Positions 33,723 through 43,121 of a stretch of 49,066 nucleotides of DNA are shown one piece after another; positions within the stretch are counted from its first letter, which is position 1; the number at the start of each line of letters is the position of its first letter. Source of the DNA: Nitrobacter sp. 62-23 (GTDB lineage: Bacteria; Pseudomonadota; Alphaproteobacteria; Rhizobiales; Xanthobacteraceae); assembly GCF_001897285.1 (NCBI RefSeq), contig NZ_MKSM01000099.1, positions 1 to 49,066 of the forward strand. The letters run 5' to 3'. Position numbers and translations under genes: made by a program. The notes beneath the pieces are model-generated. The model was not told the DNA's origin, did not search any database, and saw only the letters and a list, made by a program, of their open reading frames with translations.

Positions 33723-34481
33723 TCAGAAGACGGCGCGGGGCGGAGTTCCTTGCGAGGCGCCGGTTGCCGGAAGCACGATCACTTTCGCTCCGACGTTCAC
33801 CCGATCATAAAGGTCCATGACGTCGTCATTGGTCAGCCGGATACAGCCGGACGAAACCCGCTTTCCGATCGTATCCGGCTTGTTGGTCCCGTGAATTCTA
33901 TATTCGGTCTCGCCCAGATACATCGCCCGAGCGCCGAGCGGATTGCCGGGACCGCCTGCCATAAACCGCGGCAAATAAGGTTGACGCGATAGCATCTCTG
34001 CCGGTGGACGCCAATCCGGCCATTCAGTTTTACGGGCCACAGTCTGTTGGCCGGACCATGTGAAACCTTTGCGGCCAACACCGATGCCGTAGCGCATCGC
34101 TTGCCCCTCGTTCAGAACGAGATAAAGAAATGTGTTTCTGGTATCGATGATGACAGTACCTGGCGCCTGGTGACTGACATAGTTAACCACCTGCCGAACA
34201 AGTCTATCTGGAGCGTCAGCGGCTTTTGGTGTTTCGACCCGAGGTGCCGGGACCGAGATTACAGTTGGAGCTGACGTTACATGAACCGGCGTTGATACGT
34301 GAGCTGAGGTCGACGGTGTCTGGACTTGGTGCACGGACGGCCTCTGAATCGGTTGAACGCTCGCAGGCTGAGACAGCAAACCGTACCCCAGTGCGGCGAC
34401 GGCCACGGAGCCAATTACAATTCTTCCTGCCAGCGGAAGTGCTATCGCCTTTGTCTTTCCCCGTTTTGTCCGCTTCCTCAT
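33723..34481 (-). CDS. L,D-transpeptidase (YkuD family)
   Basis: 252 aa; start ATG 34481 after GGGGAG. One N-terminal helix (about residues 18-37), a Pro/Thr/Val-rich linker (about 40-90), and the YkuD catalytic domain (about 105-245) with IHGTN, SSGCIRLTNDDVMDLY (catalytic Cys and Arg). Makes 3-3 crosslinks or attaches proteins to peptidoglycan in the periplasm. Confidence 0.93.
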   Translation of the reverse strand: MRKRTKRGKTKAIALPLAGRIVIGSVAVAALGYGLLSQPASVQPIQRPSVHQVQTPSTSAHVSTPVHVTSAPTVISVPAPRVETPKAADAPDRLVRQVVNYVSHQAPGTVIIDTRNTFLYLVLNEGQAMRYGIGVGRKGFTWSGQQTVARKTEWPDWRPPAEMLSRQPYLPRFMAGGPGNPLGARAMYLGETEYRIHGTNKPDTIGKRVSSGCIRLTNDDVMDLYDRVNVGAKVIVLPATGASQGTPPRAVF

Positions 34482-34777
34482 ATTTCTCCCCAGAGAGATC
34501 TTCCTGAAAGCGGTACCTCAGCAAATTATAATAAACTTTGAAGCGATTCCCGCTTGAGGCCGAGAACTCATGGTTGGAGAAGCTTTTGATGTGGGCTGTC
34601 CGAGAGGGAACCATCAAGTTAGCGTTCAGAAGAAGTTCCCATCATCAGGGCGGCCGCAGACCTCGGCCAAATTCGGTGTTACGACCCTGGCTAAAGGGCG
34701 TCGAGGACCTGCGATCATCTCGATTGCACACGCCAGGAAGGTTGCAGCGAGTTTCAGGGCTTCCTTTTGGCCATCCA

Positions 34778-35014
34778 ATGCCGACGGACGAAGATGCGCC
34801 GATTGTTGCTGCACTGAATGTTGCGGCGCAGGATTATCTCCCTTGGTTTTGGAGAGAACACCCGCACGTCATGTTTCTCGAGGTCAAGTTGCGCGGCGAT
34901 GCGGCGATCATCCATGCCGAGAGCACGCAGCACCGCCATCTCGTCGCGCAGCGAGCCGACGAAGCGGCAGCGGTTATAATCGCTTCGGCGATTGCGGCTC
35001 TGATCGACGATTGA
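34778..35014 (+). CDS. Possible 78-aa hypothetical protein
   Basis: ATG 34778 (MPTDEDAPIVAALNVAAQDYL). Codon use fits coding, with an alpha/beta pattern (LEVKLRGDAAIIHAESTQH; AAAVIIASAIAAL). No ribosome binding site. An ORF on the opposite strand (34754-34939) is a competing reading. The 296 nt before it hold nothing clear. Confidence 0.45.
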   Translation: MPTDEDAPIVAALNVAAQDYLPWFWREHPHVMFLEVKLRGDAAIIHAESTQHRHLVAQRADEAAAVIIASAIAALIDD

Positions 35015-35396
35015 GCGGCGTCAGGTGTTGATGATCCGACACATCCTAAACCGGCGTCAGCATCGGCATGTCCTCACATAAAGGAGGGCCAGCCTCTTGA
35101 TCGGGGCTGCTGCTTCGCAAGTTTGGTCGTTCGGGCAATCGCCGAAGCGAAGCTCTCATCGTCGAGCAGAGGCACATTCGCGGCCGGCGCGTTGGCCGCA
35201 CTGCAGGGTTTGCAAGCCACACGATCTCCTGCTTGACGGCGGCAATTGCCCTTGTCAGGCAGACAAAACCAGGAACACCTAGATCGGGAGCGCCAGCCAA
35301 CCGAGGACCACAAACCAACTCTTCGCTGATTCTGGTTCTCCTTATGGAGACGCTCTCGACTAACAGGCGTCACGTCTCAATTCTTGTCGATGACCG
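35015..35396. other. Intergenic stretch
   Basis: No gene supported. An AAGGAGGG sequence near 35081 looks like a ribosome binding site but no start codon follows at a proper distance. A minus-strand frame (35074-35373) has Cys pairs (CRRQAG..CKPC) but no start. Confidence 0.35.
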
Positions 35397-37850
35397 CTAC
35401 CAGCGATACGTCACTGTTCCGAGAACGGTCCGGGTCCGACCGATGCTACACGTCGCGTAGTAACACGATGGGACGTAGTATTTATCAAATAGATTGGTTG
35501 CGTTGACGGAGAAGCGCCAGTTGTCGATATCGTAGCGGATCATGGCGTCCACCAGCGTATAGGCGGGCACGTAGAAGGTGTTGAGATCGTCGCCGGCACT
35601 GTCGCCGACATAGCGCACGCCCCCGCCAAATCCCAGGCCACTTAGCACTCCTTCGCGAATAGTGTAGTCGGCCCAGATCGATGCCATGTGCTGAGGGACC
35701 TGCGGAAGGCGCTTGCCCAGAGTCTCATCGATGCTTGAACTCTTCGTAATCTTTACATTGTTGTAAGTATAAGCAGCGGTCAGATTGAGGCTGTTTGTCA
35801 GGCTCGCAACGGCTTCAAGCTCAAGCCCGCGCGACGTCACCTCGCCGATCTGGATACTCTCGAACAGATGCGTTGGATCCGGGTCCGGCGCGAGGACATT
35901 TTGGCGTCGTAGATCGAAGATAGCGGCGGTAAGCCGCATATTGGTGTCTCGCGGCTGAAACTTGATTCCGGCTTCATACAACCTGCCCGTCTCGGGCTTG
36001 AACAGCGTTCCGTCGAATGTCATGCCGTTAAGCGGTTCAAAGGATTCCGAGTACCCCACGTAGGGCACCAGTCCGAAATCGAACTCATAGCCAAGCCCGA
36101 CTCTCTTGGTGAAAGCACGATCGCGCTGGTGTTCCACATTTGCATTCGTCAAATTGTCGTATGCTTTGGACGTCGCCCAGTCATAGCGGCCGCCCAGCGT
36201 CAGGATCCAGCGGTCGAGCTTGATCTGATCCTGCAGGTAAAATCCCGTCTGCTGCAGGGTGGAAGTCTGGTCCCAATCGAACAGAACTGGAGCCAGAGGC
36301 TGGCCATAGACCGGCGCATAGACGTCGATGGGCGGAGCCAGATTCCAGTAGTACTTCTCGCGATAGCTTGTCCGCCTGTAGTCGAGCCCGACCAAGAGCG
36401 TGTGCTTCAGGGGTCCCGTAGTCGCCTTGAGTTCAGCTTGATTGTCGACCGCGAGCGCGCTTTCGAAACGCGGAGAGACGAAATGGCTGCGATTAACTGT
36501 TCTCAGGTCAGCCTGAAGACCCAAGAGTCCCATGTTTTGACGGTAATTGCTGCCATCGTCATATCGGAAATTTTGCCGAAACGTCCAGCCGATGTCGGTG
36601 CGGTGCTCGGCGTTGTATCCGATGGAGGCTTCTTCGTGAGAATTCATGAGGTCAGGTGTTGGCTCGCCCAAGAAGCGCGTCAGCGGGATCCGCCCGTTCG
36701 GATTTGGTAAAACTGTTCCTTGCGCCGGCAGACCGTAGTTATATCGGTAGCGGTCCTTCTGATAGTTCCCGTAGAGCGTGATATCCGTCGCGTCAGTGGG
36801 ACGCCAGGTCACGGCTCCGGCAAAAAATACGCGATCATCCTTCGAGAAATCGATTTGGGAATTCGCGTTCCGGATCAGGCCCGTGAAACGATAGAGCAAT
36901 GTTTTGTCGTCGTTCGCAGGCCCGCTGATATCGAACGCGCCGACCTTGCGGTCGAATGACCCGCCTTGAAGCATGACCTCGCGAACGGGCGTTTCGGTCG
37001 GGCGTTTGGTCACCAGGTTGACGATGCCGCTCGGCTGACCCTGCCCATAGAGGACCGAGGCTGCCCCCCGCATCACCTCGATGCGCTCAAGTCCGTAAGG
37101 TTCATAAGCGCCATTGGGTGTCCGAAGACCATTCAGGTAAAACGCGCCCTTTCCAGTATTCCTGTCCCACGCATCGAAGCCGCGAATTTTGATAACACTA
37201 TCACTCGGCATGATGCCGTTGACTTCCGCAGTCACTCCCGGCGTATACGTCAAGGCATCGACGAGGACGGACGGTTTCCGGGCTTCGATCTGATCTCGCG
37301 TGATGACCGAGATCGACTGCGGCACTTCGATGATCGGAATGTCGGTCTTCGTGCCCGTGGCGCTGCGGCTGGCGACAAAGCCCTGCACCGGCCCCCACGC
37401 GGTCTCGCCCTGCACATCAATCGTGTCGAGCGAGATCGCGCCGGCTGGAAGTCCGCCCACAGCCACGGGTGCCCCCGGCCGCTCGATCGTGACGTTCGAG
37501 CGGCCTGTAAATCGATAAGTGAGTCCCGTGCCCTTCAGAAGCTGCGCCAACGCCTGCTGCGACGTGTAGGTGCCGTTGAGACCGCCGGTCCGCAGGCCGC
37601 GCGTCGTTTCCCCGCTGTAAAGCAGTTGGAGTTGTGAAATATCCGCGAAACGATTGAGCGCGGTGGGTAGCGGGCCGGCAGGAATGGCGTAGTTTCGGGT
37701 GGATGAAGCGGCTGAGGCTTGAGCCGCGGATTGCGCGTTCGCGGGAATCGGTATCAGCACCGTCGAGAGTGTTGTCGTTGCGGTCAGAACCGCCGCTAAG
37801 GTCTTCCAGCTCGCACCTATCTGGCTGGCCCTGCCCGTCTTCGCTTGCAT
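35397..37850 (-). CDS. TonB-dependent siderophore receptor with STN domain, hydroxamate type (system 2)
   Basis: 817 aa from ATG 37850 (MQAKTGRASQIG); an in-frame start at 37898 is less likely. Signal peptide to about residue 40, STN domain about 50-125 (YAIPAGPLPTALNRFADISQ), plug about 160-290 (IPIIEVPQSISVITRDQIEA, RIEVMRGAASVLYGQGQPSG), then the barrel ending VLGTVTYRW. The end with paired cysteines (YVPSCYYATCSIG) and the plug type resemble FhuA/FoxA-like ferri-hydroxamate receptors. Third gene after sigma and FecR genes. Confidence 0.94.
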   Translation of the reverse strand: MQAKTGRASQIGASWKTLAAVLTATTTLSTVLIPIPANAQSAAQASAASSTRNYAIPAGPLPTALNRFADISQLQLLYSGETTRGLRTGGLNGTYTSQQALAQLLKGTGLTYRFTGRSNVTIERPGAPVAVGGLPAGAISLDTIDVQGETAWGPVQGFVASRSATGTKTDIPIIEVPQSISVITRDQIEARKPSVLVDALTYTPGVTAEVNGIMPSDSVIKIRGFDAWDRNTGKGAFYLNGLRTPNGAYEPYGLERIEVMRGAASVLYGQGQPSGIVNLVTKRPTETPVREVMLQGGSFDRKVGAFDISGPANDDKTLLYRFTGLIRNANSQIDFSKDDRVFFAGAVTWRPTDATDITLYGNYQKDRYRYNYGLPAQGTVLPNPNGRIPLTRFLGEPTPDLMNSHEEASIGYNAEHRTDIGWTFRQNFRYDDGSNYRQNMGLLGLQADLRTVNRSHFVSPRFESALAVDNQAELKATTGPLKHTLLVGLDYRRTSYREKYYWNLAPPIDVYAPVYGQPLAPVLFDWDQTSTLQQTGFYLQDQIKLDRWILTLGGRYDWATSKAYDNLTNANVEHQRDRAFTKRVGLGYEFDFGLVPYVGYSESFEPLNGMTFDGTLFKPETGRLYEAGIKFQPRDTNMRLTAAIFDLRRQNVLAPDPDPTHLFESIQIGEVTSRGLELEAVASLTNSLNLTAAYTYNNVKITKSSSIDETLGKRLPQVPQHMASIWADYTIREGVLSGLGFGGGVRYVGDSAGDDLNTFYVPAYTLVDAMIRYDIDNWRFSVNATNLFDKYYVPSCYYATCSIGRTRTVLGTVTYRW

Positions 37851-37981
37851 TCCCGTGCCCCCGTTAAACCCGTCAGCGCCCCGCGGCAGCGGCGCCATTC
37901 AAGGTGCCGCAGGTCGGGCGTTCATTGGTGTGACGCCGCACGGCTCCAAACGGGGAGGTCGCGAATGAAAATAAAATCGCG

Positions 37982-38932
37982 TCAGCGATGAAGGAGGATC
38001 AGGAGGTTTGTCAGCCGGGTCGAATGCAGCCCGAGCGTTCCCTCGATGGCATCGAGAACGCCAATGGGGTTTCGCGTGTCGAACACGCCGCTCACGGGGT
38101 GGCTGCTGATCGAGCTATCAGTGATTTGAATACGTCCAGAGTGATAGCGATTAAGCTCGGCGATCACGTCACCGAGCGGCTTATCGACGAAAATCAGCTT
38201 GCCACGCCGCCAGGCCGTTTCCGCATTCGCATCGACCGATCGGACCGCACCGACCCCAGCCTTCGAATAACTGACGGTCTCGCCGGGCGACAGTTCGACC
38301 ATGGGGGGTTGGCCGGCAAGGTATGACACGCCGACACGGCTCTCCAGCACCGTTACGGACACCCCTTCATACTCCCGCCGAACCGCAAAGGCTGTCCCCA
38401 GCGCCCGAGCCTCGCCGGTGTCGGCGTCAACGAGAAATGGTCGTGAGGCATCCTTGGCCACTGTGAACAACGCCTCGCCGCGAAGCAGGCGGATGCGCCG
38501 CGCGCCGGCGGAATAATCGATCGCGATCGCGCTCGCGGTATTGAGAACGACACTTGAGCCATCCGAAAGCGTAACCGTTCTCGTTTCTCCGGTCTCGGTA
38601 TACGCATCGGCCTTGAAGCGCATCGGCAGGTCGAAGCCATATCCGACCCCAAAGATCACGACGATGGCGGCGACCGCCGCCAGCGCCTGTTGGCGGACGC
38701 CGCGCCATAAAGAGCGGCGGGATGACGTGTAAGCAGATACCACGGCCGGGCGCGGAAGCGCCGCCACGTCACGCCACGTCGCGTCGATTTCCGCGTAGGC
38801 GGCCCGGTTCGCCGGATCGCTTATCCATCGCTCGAAATCGGCATATTCCGCCGCCGACAAAGCTTCCCCATCGCGCCTGATGTACCATTCGGCAGCCTCA
38901 TCCAGGGTCGATGGTTTTTCGCCGTGTTCCAT
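37982..38932 (-). CDS. FecR-family anti-sigma / signal transducer (system 2)
   Basis: 316 aa; N-terminal DUF4880 (DEAAEWYIRRDGEALSAAEY), a membrane helix about residues 82-100, FecR domain (ETRTVTLSDGSSVVLNTASA; GEALFTVAKDASRPFLV), C-terminal DUF4974-like region. 131 nt before receptor 2; 112 nt after sigma 2. Paralogue of the system 1 gene. Confidence 0.93.
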   Translation of the reverse strand: MEHGEKPSTLDEAAEWYIRRDGEALSAAEYADFERWISDPANRAAYAEIDATWRDVAALPRPAVVSAYTSSRRSLWRGVRQQALAAVAAIVVIFGVGYGFDLPMRFKADAYTETGETRTVTLSDGSSVVLNTASAIAIDYSAGARRIRLLRGEALFTVAKDASRPFLVDADTGEARALGTAFAVRREYEGVSVTVLESRVGVSYLAGQPPMVELSPGETVSYSKAGVGAVRSVDANAETAWRRGKLIFVDKPLGDVIAELNRYHSGRIQITDSSISSHPVSGVFDTRNPIGVLDAIEGTLGLHSTRLTNLLILLHR

Positions 38933-39044
38933 GGTTCAGTTCGGCATCCTCGCGCATCCGCAGGATGGATGTTGCGGTCGAACCCGCACTCTCGCCTGTA
39001 TGACGACGAAATTCAAAAGAACAGGAGGTCGGATCGGAAAAAAA

Positions 39045-39554
39045 TCAATCGCCTTCTCGTACCCGCCGGGTGCAATGGGTGATTGCCAGTCGAAGATGCT
39101 TCGCGACCATGTTGCGGCTGATACCCATGCGTCGGGCGATTTCGTCATAGTCGAGGTCGTCGAAGCGCCGAAGAACGAAACACTCGCGGCAGCGCGGCGG
39201 CAGTTCGGCAATGGCCCTGGACAACAGTGCAAGCCGTTGTTTGGCGACAAGCTGGCGTTCAGCATCCGCCGATTCGTCGACGATCTCCAGATCGTCGACA
39301 GAGCACCCGGTCGTTAATGCGTGCCGCTGTGCTTTTCGTTGGTGGTCAATGACGAGATTGCTGACAACGCGATAAAGGAAAGCGCGAGGGTTTTCGATCT
39401 CCCCATTCTGCGCACTCGCGACCCGCAGACACGCTTCCTGAACCACATCCTCCGCAAGCGTCGCGTCGCGGAGCTTGCGGCGAGCAAACAACCGCAACTC
39501 GAAATAATGGCTTTCGATCAGTTGACCAATTGGATGAACAATGGCTTCGGTCAT
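39045..39554 (-). CDS. FecI-type ECF sigma factor (system 2)
   Basis: 169 aa. Region 2 (EDVVQEACLRVASAQNGEIE, YRVVSNLVIDHQRKAQRH), region 4 (ELPPRCRECFVLRRFDDLDY, RRMGISRNMVAKHLRLAI). Same gene order as system 1. Confidence 0.93.
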   Translation of the reverse strand: MTEAIVHPIGQLIESHYFELRLFARRKLRDATLAEDVVQEACLRVASAQNGEIENPRAFLYRVVSNLVIDHQRKAQRHALTTGCSVDDLEIVDESADAERQLVAKQRLALLSRAIAELPPRCRECFVLRRFDDLDYDEIARRMGISRNMVAKHLRLAITHCTRRVREGD

Positions 39555-39653
39555 TGCATAACGCCGCTTAGGTACGCGAAGGCGCGCTTGGTTCTCATCG
39601 TCGCGGTGGTCAGGCTCCTATAGTGAGCCACGAAAACGGTGGCAATCTCAATA

Positions 39654-39672
39654 AATTAGATCGGCTCTAAAC
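39654..39672 (-). promoter_or_regulatory. Iron-box-like palindrome before sigma gene 2
   Basis: TTAGA-TCGGC-TCTAA, perfect 5-bp arms, centred 109 nt upstream of the sigma ATG. On the minus strand both boxes fit TYTAGAkCCrATCTAAw. Apart from this box, nothing is supported in the 317-nt gap to 39871. Confidence 0.6.
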
Positions 39673-39871
39673 GATGTCGACCCACCCTGCCCGACCGCAC
39701 TTGATGCCCAAATACGGTTGACGATCCAGGACATTGAATTTGATTCGAGAATTTGCAGGGGCAACGCGGAACGGCAGCACCGCCACCGTTCCACGGCAAG
39801 CCGCGCGATGGCGGCGGCGCTGCGATATGCGGGATCTCCGCGCCGGCCGCCATCGGTCACGCTTTATCCCG

Positions 39872-40123
39872 TTACGACTTCATCCTGTTATTTTCGCCTG
39901 CCGAACGATCCGCCAGAACGCCAACTTTCCCAATTTTGTCCAGACGCGCGCGCGCCCGTTCACCGTCCTCGCTCCGGAGCTTGTCGGCAATCCAGACAAG
40001 AGCGCCATTGATGGTGGCGCAGTCGTCGCCGGTCAGGTCCACAATCCCGGCTTTGACGAAGAGGCCACCGAGTTCGATCAGATGCCGCGTGCGGTTGCGG
40101 CGCTCGACCTGCCAGGTGCGCAT
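39872..40123 (-). CDS. Conjugal transfer protein TraD-like (remnant of a conjugative element)
   Basis: 83 aa: MRTWQVERRNRTRHLIELGG, LFVKAGIVDLTGDDCATING, ALVWIADKL. This matches the TraD proteins of Ti-type/ICE transfer regions of Rhizobiales (RRxRTRHLIELGGLVVKAGI…). The C-terminal 30 residues are unlike the family. It directly follows a frameshifted fragment, so it is likely a relict. Confidence 0.75.
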   Translation of the reverse strand: MRTWQVERRNRTRHLIELGGLFVKAGIVDLTGDDCATINGALVWIADKLRSEDGERARARLDKIGKVGVLADRSAGENNRMKS

Positions 40124-40124
40124 G

Positions 40125-40318
40125 TCATGCGAAATGATTGGCGTCAGCCTCGTCGACCTTCACGATCACAGACTCCCACGCCCACGCAACCGGATATTGC
40201 GCTTGAACGCCGCGAATTCCGTCACCCGCGCCATCCATCGCGCGTCCGTCTGCTCGACAAGTGGAGCATGCGCCCGGATAAAGCAGTGCGGGCCGTCGCC
40301 ATATCGACGTACGTTTTA
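40125..40318 (-). pseudogene. Frameshifted 3' fragment upstream of traD-like gene
   Basis: The frame reading RRYGDGPHCFIRAHAPLVEQ, TDARWMARVTEFAAFKRNIR then stops after LRGRGSL; a +1 shift at about 40175-40190 gives SVIVKVDEADANHFA, ending one base before the traD ATG. The two halves read as one protein interrupted by a single-base indel. It is probably the end of the gene that precedes traD in ICEs or plasmids; identity unsure. Confidence 0.65.
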
Positions 40319-40453
40319 TAATGTTATAATATTACATTTCTGGGTAGCTTTTCCTTCCGCGATCTGTCAACTGTGCCAACGTCCCAGCATCGCCGGATCG
40401 GAATATCAGGAGATCAGTTCGTTGAGACGACGTACTCCGGGAAGTGTCACGAG

Positions 40454-41692
40454 ATGACCGACCGGACTTGCTGCATCGTTGGTGCCGGTCCCGCCGGCCT
40501 CATGCTCGGCTTGTTGCTTGCCCGTGCCGGCATCGATGTCACCGTAGTGGAGAAGCACAGCGACTTCCTGCGCGATTTTCGTGGCGACACAGTACATCCT
40601 TCGACCCTCGAGGTGATGCACCAGCTCGCTCTGCTCGACGGGCTTCTGAAGCTGCCGCACACCCAGGCTCCGAGGCTTCATGCCGAGATCGGCGGCAAGG
40701 ACGTCACGCTTGCCGACTTCTCACGACTGCCGACCAAATGCCGCTTCATTGCGTTCCTGCCGCAATGGGACTTCCTCAATTACGTAGCGCAAGAAGCGGC
40801 CCTTTTCCCGAATTTCCAACTGGTGATGCAGGCAGCGGTGACAGAGCTGATCGAGAAAGCCGGGCGGATCGTTGGTATCAGGGCCGCGACCCCGACCGGC
40901 GACCTGCAAATCAGATCGACTCTCGTCGTTGGCGCGGATGGCCGCAATTCGGTCGTGCGGGACAAGGCTGGCCTTGAGATCGAGCGCTTCGGCAGTCCGC
41001 GTAGCGTGTTGTGGATGAGGCTGTCGCACAAGCCCGACGACCCGCCCTACGTCATGGGCCACGGCGGTCCGCGACAGGGCTTTGTCATGGTGGACCGTGG
41101 CGACTATTGGCAATGCGGCTACGTCGTCGGCAAAGGCTCGTTCGACGACGTCAAGGCTGCGGGACTCGAAGCATTTCGCACGACCGTCGCCGCGATCTCG
41201 CCGCTGCCGCCTGAACGCATGGACGAGGTCCGCTCATGGGACGATGTTCATCTGCTGAGTGTACGCATCGATCGCCTCAAGCGTTGGTGGCGACCGGGAC
41301 TTCTGTGCATCGGCGATGCCGCGCACGCGATGTCGCCGATCGGCGGCTTCGGCGTCAATCTCGCAATTCAGGATGCAGTCGCCGCCGCGAATATCCTGGC
41401 CGGGCCGCTGCGCGACGGCACGCTGACGGACAAGCATCTGATCGCTGTCGAGGCACGACGGTCATTCCCGACAAAGGCGACGCAGAAATTGCAATTGATG
41501 ATGCAGCGCGACCGAAACAACCGAGAAACCGCCGAAAAACAACGCCAAGGGCCGCCGATCTTCATGCGCTACATCGCCCGCTGGCCCGTTCTTGCGCATC
41601 TCGCGGGCCGGCTCGTCGGGCTCGGTTTCAGATCGGAATGCGTACAGGAACGGACATTACGCACTCCTCGCGCTGGCGACGTGGAATCTTAA
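40454..41692 (+). CDS. FAD-dependent aromatic-ring monooxygenase (PHBH-like)
   Basis: 412 aa from ATG 40454 (MTDRTCCIVGAGPAGLMLG). The three flavin motifs are present: GAGPAGLMLG (residues 10-19), VVGADGRNSVVR near residue 165 (DG motif), GDAAHAMSPIGGFGVNLAIQ near residue 290. Likely a class A flavoprotein hydroxylase on an unknown aromatic. No regulator or pathway gene adjoins it. An upstream in-frame ATG (40373) has no ribosome binding site. Confidence 0.9.
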   Translation: MTDRTCCIVGAGPAGLMLGLLLARAGIDVTVVEKHSDFLRDFRGDTVHPSTLEVMHQLALLDGLLKLPHTQAPRLHAEIGGKDVTLADFSRLPTKCRFIAFLPQWDFLNYVAQEAALFPNFQLVMQAAVTELIEKAGRIVGIRAATPTGDLQIRSTLVVGADGRNSVVRDKAGLEIERFGSPRSVLWMRLSHKPDDPPYVMGHGGPRQGFVMVDRGDYWQCGYVVGKGSFDDVKAAGLEAFRTTVAAISPLPPERMDEVRSWDDVHLLSVRIDRLKRWWRPGLLCIGDAAHAMSPIGGFGVNLAIQDAVAAANILAGPLRDGTLTDKHLIAVEARRSFPTKATQKLQLMMQRDRNNRETAEKQRQGPPIFMRYIARWPVLAHLAGRLVGLGFRSECVQERTLRTPRAGDVES

Positions 41693-41884
41693 TACTACTC
41701 CGCGCATGGGAGCAAGTTGAGCGCTGAGCGCACGGCAGCCTGCATCGATCACCAAGAGCGGCCCTTGCGCGTCAAAGGGCTGAATCGTGCATGATGATCG
41801 ACCGTGCTCTGCCGATCACTCTTTCGTTCCGTCCCGATCACCCGGTTCGCGCTGTGCGTATCGGGCGGGCGAGCGCCGCGCTCG

Positions 41885-42391
41885 TCAGAACTTGTGACGC
41901 CGATCGATCTGCCGGCCGGGGAAGGTGCGCCCGAACCAGTCGTCCAGCAGCGCTTTTTCGTAAACGTAGCGGTCGCTGGAAAGATGCGCGGAAGGATTCA
42001 TTTGATAGTTGATATCGCTGAGGGTTTCCTCACCGCTCCGTAGGTGCCGGCCTCTTTCGGTCAGAGCATAGCGCAGCTTGATTCTGGGCGGTGTTACACC
42101 GCGCATCACCCGCAGGTCGGAGGGGCCAAAGCGCAATGGCTCATTCTGACCGGCAAGATCGATATCCAGAACGTCGATGCTGAGGGTCTGCCCGGGCGTG
42201 AGGTATCGCTTACCGAGGCGATTGAGATGAGCGCGCAACGCGGCTTCGGTCGACGCGCGCGAGGACTCAAACGAGCCGGCATCGGTATAGCGGTCCGAGC
42301 CGATAAAACGCACCTGCACGCCGGCGAAGCTCGATGCCGGCGCAAGGATGACAATAGCAAGAACCACGGCAAGGCTAAAATTCCAGCGCAT
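41885..42391 (-). CDS. DUF3016 exported protein
   Basis: 168 aa. Signal peptide (MRWNFSLAVVLAIVILAPASSFA, residues 1-23). Mature part VQVRFIGSDRYTDAGSFESS, then LSIDVLDIDLAGQNEPLR and IKLRYALTERGRHLRSGEE, the DUF3016 pattern. Function unknown. 192 nt after the monooxygenase, opposite strand. Confidence 0.85.
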   Translation of the reverse strand: MRWNFSLAVVLAIVILAPASSFAGVQVRFIGSDRYTDAGSFESSRASTEAALRAHLNRLGKRYLTPGQTLSIDVLDIDLAGQNEPLRFGPSDLRVMRGVTPPRIKLRYALTERGRHLRSGEETLSDINYQMNPSAHLSSDRYVYEKALLDDWFGRTFPGRQIDRRHKF

Positions 42392-42741
42392 TGTTTCACC
42401 TTTCAGCTTGTGTCAACAGAACATAAGCACGGAAGGCAAACGATCCAGATTTGCGGCCTCCCGGCGGAGACTACAAGCACGTCATCAAGATGGGAGAGCG
42501 GCAGTCAGGCTCTCGATCCTGCGTCGGTAGGTTCCCGCGGTGCCGGGCTAGATGTTGGGCATGTCCTGCGGCAGGTCCAACAGCCAGGCGGTGAGACTGT
42601 CCAATTTCGCCTCGGACATCCTTCATAGTAAGACGAGTCGCCGTCTCCTTAAGTGACTACGGAAGTTGCAAAGGGTTTTTTTAGCGTTTGATCTGCGTCA
42701 TGCGTTAGCCTCCTGACAATGATCATTGAAGGCGCGACAAA
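42392..42741. other. Intergenic stretch, possible mini-ORFs only
   Basis: Minus-strand mini-ORFs of 6 codons (after GGAGG near 42711) and 23 codons (42548-42619, MSEAKLDSLTAWLLDLPQD...) are too short to call. No repeat seen. Confidence 0.35.
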
Positions 42742-43023
42742 CTAGGAAACAGGCGTTCGAGGCAAACCTCGATCGAGCGCGCGCCTAGCCCAAGGCCGGT
42801 TTTCTAGAACAGGGTTATAGCGAACGAGGCAGACGATGACGACGACGGAGTGACGGTTGTAACGCGCGCGTATTCGAGGGTGGCGCAAATAGGTGCGCAT
42901 ACGCACAAGCGCAGAGCGCAACACTTTCAACCTCACATCGTCACACTGACAGGTGAATTGCGCGTCGAGGCACCGGCGGGGCCCCGAATGTCTGTCGAAC
43001 GATTGCATATAGAGCCATCCCAT
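42742..43023 (-). pseudogene. Truncated DUF6927-like protein
   Basis: ATG 43023 (second of two ATGs, with AGGAGG 6 nt upstream). MGWLYMQSFDRHSGPRRCLD, AQFTCQCDDVRLKVLRSALV, RMRTY match what I recall of DUF6927 N-termini (MGWLYMRSF.GH.GPR.YLDAQFT). VVVIVCLVRYNP also fits, but the rest (VLENRPWARR…) is not the family's C-terminal half. Ends after 93 codons, so truncated or decayed. Confidence 0.55.
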
Positions 43024-43057
43024 CATGGGCCTCCTTTCAATAAGTGCGTTGAATGCG

Positions 43058-43084
43058 AAATGCCCGGCGCGGGGCCGGGCATTT
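43058..43084. terminator. Strong 11-bp hairpin terminator
   Basis: AAATGCCCGGC / GCCGGGCATTT around GCGGG, 37 nt after the stop of the minus-strand gene at 43122 and 35 nt before the DUF6927-like start. The symmetric A/T ends permit termination on both strands. Confidence 0.7.
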
Positions 43085-43121
43085 GTTGAAGCGTGAATGA
43101 GCGGACGACGGACGCGGCTGC

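Noticed and set aside
39734-40457. Overlapping plus-strand ORFs of 195 and 234 aa
   Set aside because: They read the complement of the traD-like region and have Arg/Ser/Pro-rich shadow composition.
42548-42619. 23-codon minus-strand ORF MSEAKLDSLTAWLLDLPQD...
   Set aside because: Reads protein-like but is very short, with only AAGG as a ribosome binding site and no supporting context.
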